Origin: Apium graveolens
Taxonomy: Eukaryota > Streptophyta > Magnoliopsida > Apiales > Apiaceae
Assembly: GCF_009905375.1 (NCBI RefSeq)
Contig: NW_027419974.1
Span: forward strand, 186,001-250,000
Length of the DNA stretch: 64,000 bases
Direction of reading: 5' to 3'
The position numbers and the translations under genes were made by a program. Under the pieces are notes generated by a model that saw nothing but the letters and a program-made list of their open reading frames with translations, did no database searches and was not told where the DNA came from. Positions 33,755 to 45,515 of this stretch are shown here, in pieces (the first letter of the stretch is position 1; every line of letters starts with the position of its first letter).

Positions 33755-35174
33755 TGATAAGTGGCATTTTATACCACTTAGAACGTCTTAAAATGGCTTA
33801 AATTGGTGTCTTGAAATCAAGTATTTTGTGTATTTGATGCATTTTTCTAGTGTTTATGCATTTCAGGGTATTAGTTGCATTTCGGAGGAGGAATCATCAA
33901 GAATAAGCCTTGGCATGTGTTCACCATTGCGAGAGGAAAAGAACGGGCAGATTACGGCAAAGAAACAGAGCAAACCTGGAAATTTTCCAGTAGGGTCCTG
34001 CGCGCCCGCGCAGAAATGCTGAGCGGTCGCGCAGGGTCGGGGAAAAAGCTGAATTATTTTAGACTTCTATTTCTGTTTGGCTTCCAACTTCTATGTAATC
34101 TGAGTTTTATGGGACTATTATATAAGTAGATTTGAGACATTTTTCAAAGAGTATTAAGAGGAGATTATGTTTTAGATTGTGTTTTGCAAGAAGCGAAGGA
34201 GATAAGGAAGAAGACCGATTTAGCACACCGCAACGAAGAGGAAGCATATATTCTTGTGATTCTTGTTTTGTTGTAACGTTGGATGCTAGTTTTCTTGCTT
34301 TGACTTATTTACTCTTGTGACGTACTCTGTTTTAATATAATTAGTTTAGTTATTATTTTCTTGTGTTTGTTATCATGATTTCATATGAACCCATGATGGC
34401 GATAAGTTCTATTATGGGCTAATCGTGATCATGGGGTTGCAATGGATTTATTATGGAATTATTTAGTTAATTATTTAATACTTTAGTGTGTGATGATTGC
34501 ATGATATCTAGTATTGGTTGTGCGTATTCGTCTTATGTGCGTCGCGAACATATAAGATAGGGTGTTAATCTCTTGTGAAGCGACGGTGGATCTTGAGATT
34601 TAGAACTTGTCATGCTAGCATAGGTTCATGTACGTTGTGCATGATTAATGGGTAACTCTAACAGTTTTATTTGCCCTATGTAATCAAAAGGAATAACTTG
34701 TGCTTAAATCGTTGTGTTGTCAATTTCTGTAGACATATAGGAACTCAACATAATTGATGACTATTCAACTTTTATCTTAATTGTGGATGTTTGGTAGAAT
34801 GGTATTAGTACAATGAAAGTTGGCTTTTATCAGTTTCGTGTTATTCGATTAATATCATCACTGTCACATGCTAAAGGTAATAACAATGGCTATAGAAGGA
34901 AGTAATAATGAAGTTGTGATCTCATGAGTGTTTTATTATTGATAAATTGAAGTGTTAGTTAAGTGGTTAATTAAGTAGTTAATTATAGTTAATATTTAAT
35001 CAACAATTTTAAGTGTTATTATCTTAACATTGAGAAGTAATCATACATTGGTGAGTGAGTTTAATTAGACAATAACTTAGTCTGAGTCTCTGAGGGAACG
35101 AACTAGAAAGTATTCTATATTACTTGCGAACGCGTATACTTGCGTGAATATTAGTGCGTGATTTTGCCCTAACA
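33755..35174 (+). repeat. 5' LTR of Athila (1,420 bp)
   Basis: Bounded by the interrupted gag on the left and the PBS spacer on the right. It contains a GC-rich palindrome pair at 33998-34034. Short frames in 33828-34320 are not coding-like. Confidence 0.88.
33998..34034. repeat. Paired GC-rich palindromes in the Athila LTR
   Basis: CTGCGCGCCCGCGCAG (perfect 7-bp arms) and, after AAATG, CTGAGCGGTCGCGCAG (imperfect). The same pair occurs twice at 40840-40917, in the env leader. Confidence 0.85.
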
Positions 35175-35180
35175 AGTTTT

Positions 35181-35198
35181 TGGCGCCGCTGCCGGGGA
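35181..35198 (+). other. Primer-binding site, tRNA-Asp type (Athila)
   Basis: TGGCGCCGCTGCCGGGGA, 6 bp after the LTR; one base off the usual Athila/Tat site complementary to plant tRNA-Asp. Confidence 0.88.
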
Positions 35199-35315
35199 CT
35201 CGGCGTATTTGTTTAGTTTATGTACTTACCATCATTGGTCATTAGGACTCAGTGATTAGGACGTAGTAGTTAATTACTCTTTTCGGTTGTGTTTCAGGTA
35301 CTTTAGCAAACGTTT

Positions 35316-38300
35316 ATGCAAACTCGTTCTCGTGCTCGCAAGAGGACCTTAGATACAGCTGAGGAGAAAGACGAAGTTCTTGATACACCGAAGAAGTTAG
35401 ATTTTGAGGATTCGGATTCAGGAACTGAGCAGAAAGAACCAGTAAACATGGGAGATCGTATTGTTCAAGCTGATCCAGCTCTTATGGATTTTTCTCGGCC
35501 TAAAATTGATGACATTCAGTCAAGCATCCTTCATCCGGCTATTCAAGCTAACACCTTTGAAATCAAGCCGGGCACTATTCAGATGGTGCAGAATTCTGTT
35601 TCTTTTGGAGGAGCGGCAACTGAAGACCCCAACATGCACATAAGGAATTTTGTCGAGATCTGCAGCACTTTTAAGTATAATGGCGTGACTGATGAGGCTA
35701 TCAAGTTGAGGCTTTTCCCATTCTCACTGAGGGATAAGGCTAAAGACTGGTTACATTCTGAACCAGCTGGGTCAATCACTACGTGGCAAGATCTTGCGCA
35801 AAAGTTTCTGGTGAAGTTTTATCCAATAGCAAAGACTGCTGCTATGAGGAGTGCTCTTACTCAGTTTGCGCAGCAACCTACAGAATCTATGTGCGAGGCT
35901 TGGGAACGCTACAAGGAAATGTTGAGAAAATGTCCACATCATGGAATGCCGGATTGGATGGTAATCACTGGTTTTTATAATGGTTTGGGGGCCCAATCTC
36001 GGCCCATGCTCGATGCAGCAGCTGGAGGCGCCTTATGGGCTAAAAGCTATACTGAGGCGTACAATCTTATTGAGACGATGGCTGCAAATGAGCATCAAAA
36101 CCCAACTCAGAGGATGACATCAGGCAAAGTAGCAGGTATTCTGGAAGTTGATGCAGCCACCGCTATTGCAGCCCAGCTCCAAGCGCTATCAATGAAGGTT
36201 GATTCTTTGGCTACGTATGGAGTTAATCAAATAGCTATGGTTTGTGAGCTTTGTGCAGGTTCTCATGCTACGGATCAGTGTTCTCTTGTCAACGAATCTG
36301 TTCAGTATGTGAATAATTATCAGCGACAACAGCAGCCTGTGCCAGCGACCTATCATCCTAACAACAGAAATCATCCAAATTTCAGTTGGGGAAATAATCA
36401 GAATGCTATTCAGCCACCATATCAGCAAGGAGTGAGTAAACAGTTTAACCCACCTGGATTCCAGCAACCACAGCAGTATGCTACAAGGCAATCATATCCT
36501 CAACAGGGAAGTGCAGCTGTACCTACTAGTGCTGATTTTGAGGAACTTAAGCTGTTGTGCAAGAGTCAGGCGGTTTCTATCAAGACCTTGGAAAATCAAA
36601 TCGGTCAATTAGCCAATGCAGTGCTCAATCGTCAACCTGGCACTCTTCCCAGTGACACGGAAGTACCAGGCATGAAGGAAGCTAAAGAGCAAGTCAAGGC
36701 TATTACCTTAAGGTCTGGAAAAGTAGCTGATGCTGAAAAGGCAAAAGAAGTCGAAGCTGAAGTTAGAGATGAAGAATCTAAGCAAAGGGAGAAAGCGGCG
36801 GAACCAAGGAAGACTACTGTTGAACACACTCTGCCTGAGGCTAATACAGGGGAGAAACAGCTCTATCCTCCACCACCTTTTCCTAAGAGATTGCAGCAAC
36901 AAAAGATGGATAGACAGTTCGGGAAGTTTCTGGAGGTGTTCCAGAAACTTCACATCAATATACCTTTCGCTGAGGCTCTGGAACAAATGCCTAGTTATGC
37001 GAAGTTTATGAAGACTATTCTTTCAAGGAAGGTGAAACTGGATGACCTTGAAACCGTTGCTCTCACGGAAGAATGCAGCGCTGTTCTGCAGCAAAAGTTA
37101 CCACCAAAACTGAAAGATCCAGGAAGCTTCACCATTCCTTGCACCATTGGCAATCTAACTTTTGACAAGTGCCTTTGTGATTTGGGAGCAAGCATTAATG
37201 TGATGTCGTTGTCGATCTTTAAAAAGCTGGATCTGCCTGATCCAAAACCCACATACATGTCGCTACAATTGGCGGACCGTTCCATTACTTACCCAAGGGG
37301 CATAGTTGAGGATGTGCTCGTCAAGGTGGATAAGCTCTTCTTTCCTGCTGATTTTGTTATTCTGGATTTTGAGGAAGATAAGAAGATTCCCATAATCTTG
37401 GGGAGGCCTTTCTTGGCTACTGGCCGTACCTTGATAGATGTGCAAAAAGGGGAACTTACTATGCGGGTTCAAGATCAGGATGTGACCTTCAACGTATTCA
37501 AGGCAATGAAATTCCCTACAGAAGATGAGGAGTGCTTAAAAGTGGATGTGATTGATTCTGCGGTTACTTCGGAACTCGATCACATGCTAATGTCTGATGC
37601 ATTGGAAAAGGCCTTAGTGGAGGAATTTGACAGTGATGATGAAGATAGCAACGAGCAATTACAATATCTGAACGCTTCTCCCTGGAAGCGAAAGCTGGAT
37701 ATACCATTTGAATCTCTTGGTACTTCTGACCTCAAGAACGCTGAAGGGAAGCTCAAACCATCAATAGAGGAAGCGCCTACCTTAGAGCTCAAACCATTAC
37801 CTGAACACTTGAGGTATGCCTTTTTAGGTGATTCATCTACGTTACCTGTTATTATTTCAGCTGACCTTTCAGGTAGTGAGGAAGACAAGCTCTTAAGGAT
37901 TTTGAGAGAATTCAAATCGGCTATAGGATGGACCATAGCAGACATCAAGGGGATAAGTCCTTCATATTGTATGCATAAAATTCTGTTAGAGGAAGGTAGT
38001 AAGCCAACTGTGGAACAGCAACGAAGACTGAATCCCATCATGAAGGAGGTGGTGAAGAAAGAAATTCTGAAATGGCTAGATGCAGGCATCATTTATCCTA
38101 TTTCTGACAGCTCGTGGGTGAGCCCTGTACAATGTGTTCCTAAGAAGGGAGGTATCACTGTGGTCGTAAATGAAAAGAATGAGCTCATCCCTACTCGAAC
38201 AGTTACAGGATGGAGAGTATGCATGGATTATAGAAAATTGAACAAAGCCACAAGGAAGGATCACTTCCCTCTCCCATTCATTGATCAAATGCTTGACAGA

Positions 38301-38957
38301 TTGGCGGGACATGAGTATTTTAGTCTTCTGGATGGGTATTCCGGGTATAATCAGATTTGTATTGCACCAGAGGATCAGGAAAAGACTACCTTCACTTGTC
38401 CATTTGGCACATTTGCTTTTCGAAGAGTTTCGTTTGGGTTATGTGGCGCCCCGGCCACCTTTCAGAGATGTATGATGGCTATATTCTCTGACATGATTGG
38501 AAATAACGTCGAAGTGTTCATGGATGACTTCTCCGTCTTTGGACACTCATATGATGAATGTTTGAATAATCTGCGCGCCGTACTCAAAAGATGCGTAGAA
38601 ACTAATTTGGTGCTTAATTGGGAGAAATGTCATTTTATGGTGCGTGAAGGCATTATCCTTGGGTATAAGGTCTCTAGCAATGGTCTGGAGGTGGACAAGG
38701 CCAAGGTGGGAGTCATTGAAAATCTTCCCCCACCTAATTCGGTGAAAGGAATCCGTAGTTTTCTCGGTCATGCGGGTTTTTATCGGAGATTCATCAAGGA
38801 CTTTTCAAAGATATCTAAGCCGTTGTGCAATTTACTTGAGAAAGATGTGCCTTTCAAATTTGATGATGAATGTTTGGCAGCATTCGAGGCTCTTAAGGAG
38901 AGTTTAATCACGGCACCAGTTATTACAGCACAGATTGGACAGAACCGTTTGAGATGA
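35316..38957 (+). pseudogene. gag-pol: Athila gag-protease-RT polyprotein, frameshifted at its end
   Basis: 1,213 codons from MQTRSRARKRTLD. The gag domain is at ~60-250 (IRNFVEICSTFKYNGV, then KAKDWLHSEP, typical of Athila gag). A short Cys/His motif CELCAGSHATDQC at ~310 stands for the zinc knuckle. A Gln-rich linker and a Lys/Glu-rich helix follow. The protease has D-L-G-A (Asp at 37179-37181) and IILGRPFL. RT runs from about residue 880, with CMDYRKLNKAT, the catalytic F-M-D-D at 38517-38528, and the thumb. The frame stops at 38957 after a one-base loss near 38930, because RNase H continues at once in another frame. Otherwise the ORF is free of stops, so inactivation is recent. Confidence 0.9.
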
Positions 38958-39652
38958 TGTGTGATGCGAGTGACTATGCGGTAGGTGCAGTTCTGGGACA
39001 GCGCAAGAAAAATCTCTTTCATGTGGTCTACTATGCGAGTAAGACTTTAAATGGGGCCCAATTGAACTACACCACTACTGAGAAGGAGCTTTTGGCTATA
39101 GTCTTTGGCTTTGAGAAATTTCGATCTTATCTGCTTGGTACGATAGTAACAGTATTCACTGATCATGCAGCTATTCGCTATCTGGTTTCTAAGAAGGATT
39201 CGAAGCCGAGACTCATTCGTTGGGTGCTTTTACTTCAGGAATTTGAGTTAGAGATCAAAGATAGAAAAGGTACCGAGAATCAAGTAGCTGACCATCTCTC
39301 TAGGTTGGAGAATCCTGATTCTACTTCACAAGATAGGTCGTTAATCAATGAATCTTTTCCGGATGAGCAGTTGTTTGCGATTCAGGAGGAAGAACCATGG
39401 TTTGCAGATATTGTAAACTATCTTGTCAGCAATATAATGCCTCCTAATTTGACATCCGCGCAAAAGAAGAAGTTTCTGCATGAGGTGAAGTGGTATATGT
39501 GGGATGAACCATATTTGTTTAGACAGGGAGCTGACCAGATCATCAGGAGATGTATCCCGTTCTGTGAGACGAAGGGGATATTACGAGACTGCCATTCCAC
39601 GGTTTATGGTGGACACTATGGAGGTGAGAAGACGGCAGCTCGTATTCTGTAA
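38931..39652 (+). pseudogene. pol: Athila RNase H and integrase zinc finger
   Basis: Continues pol after the frameshift. RNase H motifs are [26 protein letters not shown] (with the catalytic Glu) and [10 protein letters not shown]; the stretch [13 protein letters not shown] ends the domain. The integrase zinc finger begins with H...[15 protein letters not shown], then TAA (39650-39652) and TAG (39665-39667) interrupt the same frame where Gln and Trp codons are expected. The rest of the finger (CDHCQ) is in the next entry. Confidence 0.88.
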
Positions 39653-40681
39653 GCAGGTTTTTTCTAGCCCACCTTGTTCAAGGATGCTCATCAGTTTATT
39701 TTAAGGTGTGATCATTGCCAAAGAGTGGGAAATTTGTCAAGGAAGGATGAGATGCCATTAAATGTGATGCTTGAAGTCGAGGTCTTTGATGTATGGGGAA
39801 TCGATTTCATGGGGCCTTTTATCTCGTCTTGCAATAATCAGTACATCTTGCTTGCAGTCGATTATGTCTCAAAATGGGTCGAAGTTAAAGCTTTACCGAC
39901 AAATGATGCAAAGGCAGTGCTAAATTTTCTTCATAAGCAAATTTTCACAAGGTTTGGAACACCTCGGGTAATCATAAGTGATGAAGGATCGCATTTTTGC
40001 AACCGTAAGTTCACTTCTATGATGCAGCGTTATAATGTGAATCATCGAGTAGCTACTGCCTATCATCCGCAAACAAATGGTCAAGCGGAAGTGTCTAACA
40101 GAGAGATAAAGCGCATTCTAGAGAAGGTTGTTTGTCCGTCAAGGAAGGATTGGTCTTTAAAGCTCGATGAAGCTGTTTGGGCTTACAGAACAGCATACAA
40201 AACTTCACTTGGGATGTCACCGTTTCAGTTGGTGTACGGTAAGGGATGTCATCTACCGGCGGAGCTTGAGCATAAGGCCTACTGGGCATTGAAGAAATTG
40301 AACCTGGATTTAGATGCAGCTGGTAAGAAAAGAATGCTTCAGCTTAATGAACTTGATGAATTTCGACTTCAAGCGTACGAGAATAACAAAATGTATAAGG
40401 AAAAGGTGAAGAGGTGGCACGATAGGAAGCTACATCCTAAGTTATTTGTGCCAGGGCAACAAGTTCTGTTATTCAACTCTCGGCTCCGACTTTTTCCTGG
40501 GAAGTTGAAATCAAGGTGGTCTGGACCTTTTATTGTCAAAACTGTGTTTCCACATGGAGCGGTGGAAATTTTTGAGAATGATTCGGACCAAGCATTCAAG
40601 GTTAACGGTCAGCGGTTGAAGCACTACTATGGGGACATGGCAAACCGAGAGGTGGTTAGTGCCATGTTATTGACTACGTGA
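39653..40681 (+). pseudogene. pol: Athila integrase core and C-terminus
   Basis: Same frame as the RNase H part, separated only by the two nonsense codons; open again from 39668 to TGA at 40679-40681. CDHCQRVG completes the zinc finger. Catalytic acidic residues lie in [17 protein letters not shown] and GQAEVSNRE with the usual spacing. The GPF module (RWSGPFIVK) is near 40515. There is no chromodomain, as expected for Athila. Confidence 0.88.
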
Positions 40682-41182
40682 GAAAGGTACGTAACGTCAA
40701 GCTAATGATGAAAAAGAAGCGCTGCGTGGGAGGCAACCCATGAATTGTTGTTACAGGAACCCTTAGAAGTTAATAACCTATCCAAAAACACAAAAAAATC
40801 AGAAAACAGGGGCTGAAAAAAAAATTTTCCAGAGACCCTCTGTGCGCCCCCGCAGCTATGCTGAGCGGCCGCGCAGCTTTCTGCGCGCCCGCGCAGAAAT
40901 GCTGAGCGGCCGCGCAGGGGTCGAGTTCCAGAAAATTTTTTACAGTTCAGAAAAAAAAAAAACAAAAACAAAAACACAAAAACCATTACAACCATAAACC
41001 CATGAATTCTTTTCCCATTATCCCATGATTTTATCCCTCAACCCCACTCCTAATCTAATTTAACCTACTCCACACCCTATATATACATACACCTATCCCA
41101 CATATCTCCCACAAACTTCCTACACTTAAACCCTCGCATAAACATCAAAAATCAGTTCTTACACACTTTTATTCACAAATCA
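40682..41182 (+). promoter_or_regulatory. pol-env spacer with palindromes and putative internal promoter
   Basis: Non-coding. Two copies of the GC-rich palindrome pair lie at 40840-40876 and 40881-40917 between A-rich tracts. Downstream, TATATATA at 41078-41085 and a CA-rich, G-poor leader precede the ORF ATG at 41183 by about 100 bp. This resembles a plant promoter and 5' UTR, so the ORF may be transcribed on its own. Confidence 0.45.
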
Positions 41183-42355
41183 ATGGCACCCAAGAGAGCA
41201 CGCACTATTGACAGCAGCAGCACAGTTCCTACTGCTGATTCATCAAGGGGTACTGCTGCAAGGCCTCGGTTAACTGACAGAGCCGCGGAGGAGGAGTACA
41301 CTAGGCTGTTGGGGAAGCCGATTCTGAAGGAGAGGGGGTTTTTACCATCAGGGAGGGATGGTGAGTTGTTGCCCATGATTGCAGAGAAGGGGTGGATAGC
41401 TTTTTGTGAGTCACCCGAAGTAGTACCGATGAGTGTTGTTCGCGAGTTCTACGCGAACGCGAAGGCTGAAAAGAATGGGTTTTCTGTAGTTCGTGGGCTG
41501 ACGGTTGATTATCATCCTGCGGCGATTCGCCGAGTGATTGGACAGCGAGAGAGGAAGCCCGAGGAGGAGAACTGGAATGAAAAGACTGCTGAGGATTTTG
41601 ACTTGGATTTGATTTGTGCGACTCTCTGTCGACGGGGCACAGTTTGGAACCACAGTCCAGCCAATAATGAGTATCGTCACTTTCCGGCGATCGCCATGAA
41701 CAGGTATGCCCGTGCATGGAATGCATTTATATGTGCTAATATTTTGCCTTCTTCACATGCACACGAGGTCACAGTTGAGAGAGCACAGTTGTTGTGGGGA
41801 ATTCTGAATGAGGAATACTATGTGGACCTTGGTGAGTTTATCTACCAAGGAATTCTGAAGTTTTTGAGGGGAGCAAAGCATATGAACATCCCTTATGCAT
41901 CCACGGTTACAAAGCTATGCCGTGCAGTAGGAGTGAACTGGCCGGCTCATGAGCAGTTGCAGTTGCCAGCAGCTCCTATAGATTCTGGCACTCTGAATGG
42001 GATACAGGAGTGGACCGGTGGTGAGCCTGAGGAGCATGGTCTGGGTTATCGTCTTCCAGGAGGGCGTCCGGCACGAGGTGCTACTATGGCCAGGCCAGGG
42101 CGTGGTGAGGCTAGTTCTTCGAGAGCTCAGGAGGGTGCTGGGATGGGTGATGCCCAGTATAGGAGGCTTTCACGGCGGATGAATGCCATGTATGAGACGC
42201 AGAGCAGGTTTGCTCAGGAGCTCACCCTTGCGTTAGGGACTGCTTTTCGCGGCCTTGGAGCTGATATCCAGTGGCCAATTTTTGGTGAGGACTCTGCATA
42301 CCCGCCGCCTGATACTCCACCCACTGAGGGTGAAGATGATGATGACTCCGAGTAG
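41183..42355 (+). CDS. Athila env-position ORF, intact (390 aa)
   Basis: An uninterrupted ORF downstream of pol, in the place called env-like in Athila. It starts MAPKRARTIDSSS, has a disordered Ser/Thr/Arg-rich start (1-40), a globular region (~40-275) with REFYAN and WNAFICANILPSSH, and a Gly/Arg-rich then acidic tail. It resembles the plant-transposon protein family found in Athila-type elements. I see no signal peptide and no transmembrane segment, so nothing supports an envelope function; the name reflects position only. It is the only full-length element gene in the window besides the copia gag, and the only one in this Athila without a break. Confidence 0.8.
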   Translation: MAPKRARTIDSSSTVPTADSSRGTAARPRLTDRAAEEEYTRLLGKPILKERGFLPSGRDGELLPMIAEKGWIAFCESPEVVPMSVVREFYANAKAEKNGFSVVRGLTVDYHPAAIRRVIGQRERKPEEENWNEKTAEDFDLDLICATLCRRGTVWNHSPANNEYRHFPAIAMNRYARAWNAFICANILPSSHAHEVTVERAQLLWGILNEEYYVDLGEFIYQGILKFLRGAKHMNIPYASTVTKLCRAVGVNWPAHEQLQLPAAPIDSGTLNGIQEWTGGEPEEHGLGYRLPGGRPARGATMARPGRGEASSSRAQEGAGMGDAQYRRLSRRMNAMYETQSRFAQELTLALGTAFRGLGADIQWPIFGEDSAYPPPDTPPTEGEDDDDSE

Positions 42356-42939
42356 GTATACCCTGTGTTCCTTTCTACTACCTTCACTGGGGATAGTGAA
42401 GATTTTAAGTTTGGGGGTGGTAGTTAAGGAATATTTTGTGTGTGTCATATAGTTGCATATTCATGATAGTTAGTTCATATAGTTGCATAATTTTTGCCAT
42501 ATAGTTTTTTTATATAGCTTTATTTGTTTGTCATATCATATAGCTCATGCATATACCCTGATCCCTTTTGCAATGATTTATCGACTGAATTGTGATATTG
42601 AGGCGAGTGTAGTGATAGCATTAAAGTGATATTAAGTTGTGTAGGTTGATATGCATGCTAGAAGCACTTGTATTGTCACTAAGTCTTAGAGAATGCTTAA
42701 GGACTAGATTGTTGTTATGATCTGATTATTTTCGAGGATAATCTATTTATTATGCTTAGAATTTGATAATAGGTTCTTAGTGGTAAAGGCATGAAAAAGG
42801 AAAAAAAATGGAGTAAAAATGGAATTTGTTGCTAGTTGTGTCTAGGCGTCAAATGGCTAGTAGCCGGCTCGCATGTTATGCGAGTAGTCTAGGGTTGAGC
42901 AAGATGGAGCGAAACGCATTTGCTCAGAAGAAAAAAAAA
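42356..42939 (+). other. Athila 3' region, no 3' LTR
   Basis: Non-coding. AAGTTTGGGGGTGG at 42407-42420 resembles the polypurine tract of Athila-type elements, but no LTR follows it. The stretch ends in GAAGAAAAAAAAA against the Tekay-2 LTR. Confidence 0.55.
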
Positions 42940-43073
42940 TGTAATAACCCCAATTTTGGAAATTTTTGAAACCCTTATGAATAGTGTTTTTGCTGAACGA
43001 GAAAACTTTTCATGCCACGCTATGTAGGGGTTCTGTTATTGATCTTATGGGATATTATTAGTACTCTATGAAG

Positions 43074-43081
43074 TATATAAG
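43074..43081 (+). promoter_or_regulatory. Putative LTR TATA box (Tekay-2)
   Basis: TATATAAG at the same offset (about 135 bp) as in Tekay-1; also at 52999-53006 in the 3' LTR. Confidence 0.5.
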
Positions 43082-45185
43082 TGTATGTAAAGATCGTCAG
43101 AATCCAATTCCGAACACTTTGGTTTTTCCCGGAAATCCACAATATACGGAGAGAATTGAGTATAAGGTAACAGGATAAAAAGGATTTAAATTAAAGGATT
43201 ATAAAAGAGGATCATAGAAGGAATATAATATATTGAGAAAGGTTAAGGGAACCTAAGTAATAAGATCCCGGGTATGATCCTTCGAACGATAAAATGAGAA
43301 CGAAAGTTAAGCGAACCGTATAGCAGATCAGCGGTCATTAGGCAAACGATTAGGAAGTTAATCAAAGGGATTAATGGGAATGATGTCATCCAACCAATAG
43401 AAAGAAGACAAGGAAGGAAGGATGACATCATGTGGATGAGATAAGCATGACATGGGAAGGAGGAGGTGTGGTGGCTTTGTAACCACACAAATCCAAGGGC
43501 AAGAAGGTAATTCACTAAAGCAAAAACAAAACCAAATCAACCAACCAAGCAAATCATTTCATTTTCATCAAACAAAACACAAAATTCTCCATTCTTCATG
43601 AAGCTCTCGGGTGGGTTTCTTAATTTTTGAAAGTCCAAGCTCCTCCACTTGTTATTTTCCAAGGTAATTATCCTAGCTTCTCCTAATTAAGTTACATACT
43701 TCCTATAAGTTTAAGCTTCTAATTCCAAGCCAATCTTTTTCTATAAATCATCAAAGAAGATGGTGAATAGTGTTTTCAAGAACTAAAATTTGTGTTCTTG
43801 AAGTTTTGTTTAGATTAAGCTTGGATAAAGACTTTAAAGGTGATTCCAAGCCATCCTCTTGATTCTCCACTCTCCAAGGAAGGTATAAACTACAAACCCT
43901 AGCTTTAGTTTTGAGTAATTAGGATTGAATGTGTTTGATTTAGCATATGTGAAGCATGATGCTTGAATGGTTGAAGTTTGGTTGAGTTGTAGAGATTAGT
44001 TGGTTTTGTTGTATTGTTGGAGTTGTAAATCTTGGTAATTAGTTAAAGAACCTAAGTAAAGCTTTTAGTTCATGTGAGGAATAAGTATAAATGGTAAATG
44101 TTGTGGTTTTGAATAAAGAACTTAAGTATGATTAAAGTTAAGTTTAGGCATAAGTATGAATGATTAAATTGAATTGGTTGGGGTTGTTATGATGTGATAA
44201 GGATGGATGATTGTTGTATGATGGATTTGAGGTTGGATTTGGGGTTGATGTGGAATGGGTTTGAATGGTTTAAAAAAAATGGGAAATCGCGTAAACATAG
44301 CCGTCGTAACGTCCGATTTTCTTTGGACTGTTTTTGTGCATAGCATTAGGACCCGAGAACCCCCTGCTAGATTGTGACCACTGCCATGTTTAGATAGCTC
44401 ATGTTACGAGCTTCGTTTTGATATGTAGTTCGTTCGATTCCGATTTACGGTTTAGGAGAAACGACCGTTTCAAGTAACGGCGTTTCACGAACGAAACTTT
44501 TTCCCTCGCCTTACTTTGAAATGTAGGTTAAAGACCAAAAAGGGTTAATTAATGCATGAAACATTTATGGTAAGTGTTTTAGGCAGTTGGTAAGTCACTC
44601 GCGAAGGAATCGCTTTAAAACTCGTAAAGGTTAAATTATTAAAAATGAAGGAGCCGAGGGTACCCGAGTGACTTAAGCAAATCAGTGAGCGCAAAATCAA
44701 GCGTTAGAGTCTAAGTTAGTTAAAGTATAGATTTACAAGTGATTTTGGTTTAATTCCAACTTACTTGTTGTTTATAGGTTACCAGACTCGTTCCGAGCCT
44801 TTTATCACCCCAAGTCGCTCAGGCAAGTTTTCTACCCGTTATACTGTTGTTGTGATGTAAATATATGTATATGCATTATCTTGTGATATTGCATGATTGT
44901 TATTAGCAAATTTTGCGATATATTGGAGCATGCTAATATGGTATATATGCATGTCTGTTTCGTAATCTGGTTATCTATCTGTTGATTTCAGTGCTTATAG
45001 TTGCATAATACCTATGCTAGAAATAAGCAAGTAGTTGCGTATACCCTTAGTATAGGGGATAAAAGGTGAACATATTTCTAAACCGGGAGTCGATGTTCCC
45101 GAGTATATTATATATATATATTTATATATATATATATATATGGATATAGTTTTTAAAACTATGGATCGAATAAGGTTTATTCGAT

Positions 45186-45515
45186 ACCTTTATTCCATTA
45201 TTTGAATATTATTTGAATATTCATTCGAGGGCTTATGACTCAGTTTATTTTATTATTTGAATATTATTTGAATATTCATTCGAGGGCTTATGACTCAGTT
45301 TATTTTATTATTTGAATATTATTTGAATATTCATTCGAGGGCTTATGACTCAGTTTATTTTATTATTTGAATATTATTTGAATATTCATTCGAGGGCTTA
45401 TGACTCCTTTTATATTATTTATTGAATATTATTTGAATATTCATTCGGGGGCTTATGACTCAGTTTATATTATTTATTGAATATTATTTGAATATTCATT
45501 TGAGGATCTATGACT
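45186..45515. repeat. 55-bp tandem repeat in the Tekay-2 5' LTR, six copies
   Basis: Unit with core GAATATTCATTCGAGGGC and ending TTATGACTC, exactly 55 bp for the first four copies, then slightly variant. Tekay-1 LTRs have only three diverged copies (near 9370-9530), so the array expanded in this family. Confidence 0.88.

Larger units (their letters stand above)
33755..42939 (+). mobile_element. Athila-type Ty3/gypsy element, 3' LTR missing
   Basis: Starts with a 1,420-bp LTR (TGATAAGTGG...CCCTAACA) and a tRNA-Asp type PBS, followed by an Athila gag-pol, an env-position ORF and about 0.6 kb of 3' sequence. The tRNA-Asp primer and extra 3' ORF are hallmarks of Athila. No copy of the LTR start is found downstream; the element gives way at 42940 to the Tekay-2 LTR, so its 3' end is lost or lies outside the window. 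Confidence 0.9.

Noticed and set aside
41183..42355. Viral envelope glycoprotein
   Set aside because: No signal peptide, membrane anchor or cleavage-site pattern; position after pol is the only argument.
42407..42420. End of Athila marked by a polypurine tract and 3' LTR
   Set aside because: The tract is plausible but no LTR sequence follows, so I do not place the element end there.
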